Below, one piece after another: positions 33,482 to 35,430 of a DNA stretch of 35,430 bases. Under the pieces are notes generated by a model that was not told where the DNA came from, made no database searches, and was given only the letters and a program-made list of their open reading frames with translations. This DNA comes from Thermogemmatispora sp. (lineage in GTDB: Bacteria; Chloroflexota; Ktedonobacteria; Ktedonobacterales; Ktedonobacteraceae). The stretch is taken from contig NZ_JADGIA010000028.1 of NCBI RefSeq assembly GCF_019683635.1, positions 1 to 35,430 of the forward strand, in the 5' to 3' direction. The position numbers were made by a program, and so were the translations under genes. Within the stretch, counting starts at the first letter, position 1, and each line of letters begins with the position of its first letter.

Positions 33482-33510
33482 TTGTCATGGGGGAAGAAAT
33501 GTGCTACACT
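33482..33510 (+). promoter_or_regulatory. Promoter of speH
   Basis: TTGTCA (33482-33487), 17-bp spacer, TACACT (33505-33510) preceded by TG-C (extended -10). Transcription would begin near 33517. Confidence 0.55.
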
Positions 33511-33516
33511 AGTATG

Positions 33517-33675
33517 GCCGCTGTGACAAAACGCCCTGGAGCCATCTGGGCTGATATATCTGCTTTCACCAACGCACCTCAACAATATCGCTTTGGCGAT
33601 ACATAGAGTTTGGTTGCACCGACCAGGGCTAATAAAGTGGTACATTAATTCAGGAAAGGAAGCGTTTCTGAATCG
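33517..33675 (+). promoter_or_regulatory. Folded leader RNA of speH, riboswitch-like
   Basis: About 159 nt. GCCCTGG (33533-33539) pairs with CCAGGGC (33625-33631), closing a domain that contains AGCC-ATCTG-GGCT (33540-33552) and TATCGC-TTTG-GCGATA (33586-33601). An alternative hairpin GCCC/GGGC (33533-33536/33548-33551) would exclude the closing helix. I do not recognise a known riboswitch class. Chance pairing is possible. Confidence 0.35.
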
Positions 33676-34038
33676 ATGGCACCCCCTCCGGTTGGAAAGC
33701 ACATCTTGTCGGAACTGTATTCGTGCGACAAGAACCTGATGGCTCAGCTGGATAGCGAGAAGCTGCGTGCAGCCGTCTCTAGGATGACGAAAGAGCACAA
33801 TCTCACGCAACTGGGAGCTTTTTGTCATCAGTTCGATGGGGGCGGTATCACCTGCCTGATCGCCCTGGCTGAGTCTCATATTGCTATCCATACCTGGCCA
33901 GAACTGGGCTACGCGACGCTGGAAGTCTACATCTGCAACTACCAGCGGGATAACTCCGACGCCGCTGAACGCATCCACGCCGCGCTCGTCTCGTTCTTCG
34001 AGCCAGGTAAGGTCGAAACTCGCCGGCTCGCCCGCTAA
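33676..34038 (+). CDS. speH: S-adenosylmethionine decarboxylase proenzyme
   Basis: A 120-aa proenzyme of the small bacterial type. It cleaves itself between E66 and S67 in ALAESHIAIHTWPE to make the pyruvoyl cofactor at the new N-terminus of the alpha chain, then decarboxylates S-adenosylmethionine to supply aminopropyl groups for polyamines. The catalytic cysteine is C87 in EVYICN (more often FTCG), and H72 lies in the IHTWPE motif. The length is typical. ATG 33676 has AGGAAAGGAAG about 13 nt upstream, a rather long spacing, but there is no other start in frame nearby. A promoter and folded leader precede it. It faces the aminopropyltransferase gene across a shared terminator; together they form a spermidine-type pathway. 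Confidence 0.95.
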   Translation: MAPPPVGKHILSELYSCDKNLMAQLDSEKLRAAVSRMTKEHNLTQLGAFCHQFDGGGITCLIALAESHIAIHTWPELGYATLEVYICNYQRDNSDAAERIHAALVSFFEPGKVETRRLAR

Positions 34039-34218
34039 TTCCGCCCTCCGCTCATCCACCAAACCTGTCCGCCTGCCCGCTATCCACCTGCCTGTCCGCA
34101 GGGACGGGTCGTCGCGAAGGTGAGAGAGAGGAAGGGAGGAGGAAGGAAAGGGAACGAGAGGAGGATGGAGAACATCCCTGTGGGTGGGGTCGGCTCCTCG
34201 GCGCAGAAAACGCTCACG

Positions 34219-34253
34219 GCCATGCCCCGCGCCGAAGCTGAGCGGGGCATGGC
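34219..34253. terminator. Bidirectional terminator between speH and the aminopropyltransferase gene
   Basis: GCCATGCCCCGC (34219-34230) and GCGGGGCATGGC (34242-34253) form a perfect 12-bp stem. Outer bases AAAACGC (34207-34213) and GCGTTTT (34262-34268) can also pair and provide T-runs on both strands. It lies between the two convergent stops. Confidence 0.85.
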
Positions 34254-34270
34254 TCAGGTGGGCGTTTTTT

Positions 34271-35203
34271 CTATTCCACCACCAGAACACGATCGTCGCG
34301 AATGATCATGCCAACGTTCGGGTCCTCAATGGCATCCCGCACGTACTTAGGCAGGGCAAACATGTGCTGGTGCGACTCAACATCGTAAAATCTGAGATTA
34401 GTGCACCCCCGCTCTCGCAGGGTGGCCGTGATGACCTCCGGTGTAAAGCGCGCCGCGATGTCTTCGTCACTGGCCACGGCAAAGCCCCAGGGCAGGCCGA
34501 AGAAGGTAACCATCGCCTGATAGGAAAACACCGATTTGAAGCACTGCTTCAGGGTCTTGATGATGGAGGCATGAGCCTCACAGACTCCAATGTCGGTCGC
34601 CTCGGCCTGCATGCCAAAAGTCCCCCCCGGATTGAGACGGGACTTGGCCAGCTTGAAGAATTCGGTGGTGAAGAGCAGAGCCGCCGGCCCGCCTTCCAAT
34701 GGGTCAGTGGCGTCCACAATGACGCTGTCAAAGGTCTCGTTGGTCTTCTCTAGATAACCCCGCGCATCAGCATGCACCAGCTCAACTCGCGGATCATCAA
34801 AGGCCCCCTGATGCCAGTCACCAAGATGCTCCCTGGCCAAGGCCACCAGCGTGTCATCAATATCTACCATCACAACACGCTCGACGGTGTTGTGCCTCAG
34901 CACTTCCCGTAGCGTGGCTCCCTCTCCCCCTCCGACAATGAAGACTTTCTTGGGCTGCCGGTGCGCTACCAGGACTGGATGAATGAGCGCTTCGTGATAG
35001 ATGTGCTCGTCGAGGGCCGAGGACTGCGGAATACCGTCCAGAAAGAGTGCTCGCCCAAAGCCAATGGTGTCCAGGATCAGAATCTCCTGATACGGCGACT
35101 TGGTAGCAACAACTGTCTTGAGCACGCGGTACATGTTGGCACGCGTGCCCCCGCGGAAATCTATGAGCCAGTTCTGTGCCTGCATCTGCTTCATCAAATG
35201 CAT
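34271..35203 (-). CDS. speE: Aminopropyltransferase (spermidine synthase family, ACL5/thermospermine-synthase-like)
   Basis: A 310-aa enzyme that moves the aminopropyl group of decarboxylated S-adenosylmethionine to a polyamine. Landmarks: an N-terminal beta domain ending QEILILDTIGFGRALFLDG; QSSALDEHIYHEALIHP; the nucleotide loop VGGGEGATLREVLRH; VMVDIDD (ribose binding); and the catalytic region VDATDPLEGGPAALLFTTEFF. The GGGEG loop, the DPLEGGP motif and the segment RANMYRVLKTVVATKSPYQEI are closer to plant ACL5 and thermophile thermospermine synthases than to classic spermidine synthases (GGGDG, DSTDP-GPA), so the product may be a longer or different polyamine; this is from memory of the families. 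GAGGGGTG stands 5 nt before ATG 35203. It is convergent with speH, which supplies its co-substrate. Confidence 0.93.
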   Translation of the reverse strand: MHLMKQMQAQNWLIDFRGGTRANMYRVLKTVVATKSPYQEILILDTIGFGRALFLDGIPQSSALDEHIYHEALIHPVLVAHRQPKKVFIVGGGEGATLREVLRHNTVERVVMVDIDDTLVALAREHLGDWHQGAFDDPRVELVHADARGYLEKTNETFDSVIVDATDPLEGGPAALLFTTEFFKLAKSRLNPGGTFGMQAEATDIGVCEAHASIIKTLKQCFKSVFSYQAMVTFFGLPWGFAVASDEDIAARFTPEVITATLRERGCTNLRFYDVESHQHMFALPKYVRDAIEDPNVGMIIRDDRVLVVE

Positions 35204-35430
35204 AATTCACCCCTCAACTTCCTAAGATATTGTGAGATAAAAAGTATAGAGGAGAGGATCTGATAAAAAGAAGTGAAGTGCGGCTTGAAGCCACTCCTCG
35301 CTCCCAAGCTGTTCCAGTCCCGGCAACTATTATAGCATATTCACGCCCCTCTGCCTCTGCTATTCTGCACTTCCTGCTACAGTCCTGCTTGTCTCATCGC
35401 TCGCTCAGTACCCAGCAGCCAAGCGAGAGA
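35204..35430. other. Upstream region of the aminopropyltransferase gene
   Basis: A+T-rich near 35220-35260. On the minus strand a TATACT lies near 35256, a possible -10, but no good -35 was found. No gene is seen to the end of the window. Confidence 0.3.

Noticed and set aside
33385-34290. A 301-codon minus-strand frame covering speH and the terminator
   Set aside because: It runs antisense to speH and through the bidirectional terminator and has no recognisable protein.
1-35430. CRISPR array, integrase or transposase genes
   Set aside because: No regularly spaced repeats and no intact mobile-element protein were found on either strand.

Overview
The window looks like a chromosomal segment of a GC-rich, probably thermophilic member of the Chloroflexota, class Ktedonobacteria (a Thermogemmatispora-like genome is my best guess). 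This is inferred from the gene families, not from a marker gene: very large SARP/BTAD-AAA-TPR regulators with an N-terminal CGKPxCxxC...HGPYWYAY zinc-ribbon-like domain, a zinc-ribbon pseudokinase, a membrane-anchored baseplate-J-like protein, and an ACL5-like aminopropyltransferase. No phage, integron, CRISPR array or intact insertion sequence was seen.

Layout. Positions 1-6340 (+): the 3' part of a baseplate-J-like membrane protein, an SRPBCC protein with a C-terminal membrane anchor, a large membrane-anchored DUF2961/GH172-like protein behind a long leader, and a DegT/StrS-type PLP aminotransferase. Positions 6476-9677 (-): a single-domain response regulator, and a group of a small unknown protein, a PP2C phosphatase and a group-2 sigma-70 factor. 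Positions 10403-21250 (+): two giant paralogous regulators (1380 and 1398 aa) separated by 2.3 kb of degraded sequence holding one small membrane-protein ORF and a possible pseudogene. The 3' third of the first regulator and the sequence after it are clearly poorer in GC than the rest. Positions 21365-24860 (-): pseudokinase and FAD oxidoreductase. Positions 25746-29691 (+): an unknown 164-aa protein, short-form 6-phosphogluconate dehydrogenase and a membrane-anchored polysaccharide deacetylase. Positions 29731-33341 (+): tRNA-Ala(CGC), a leucine T-box leader and leuS. Positions 33482-35203: convergent speH and speE-like genes for polyamine synthesis, sharing a bidirectional terminator.

The most remarkable object is the leuS leader (29954-30372). 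It is a complete T-box riboswitch: Stem I with AGTA/GAA specifier loop and a CTC (Leu) specifier, AG bulge and GGTG distal loop, Stem II with its S-turn, Stem IIA/B, T-box sequence and terminator. In place of a normal Stem III it has a helix of about 27 bp whose apical loop contains a complete tRNA-Ala(GGC) gene with the G3:U70 identity pair. The tRNA lies upstream of the attenuator, so both terminated and read-through transcripts should carry it. If it is processed out, the leader would be cut in two but could be held together by the long helix. I know of no described T-box with an embedded tRNA gene; this should be checked against other Ktedonobacteria.

Other points of interest: compositional mosaicism inside a regulator gene, a folded leader before speH, an operator-like inverted repeat in the deacetylase promoter, and a protein kinase fold lacking its catalytic residues.
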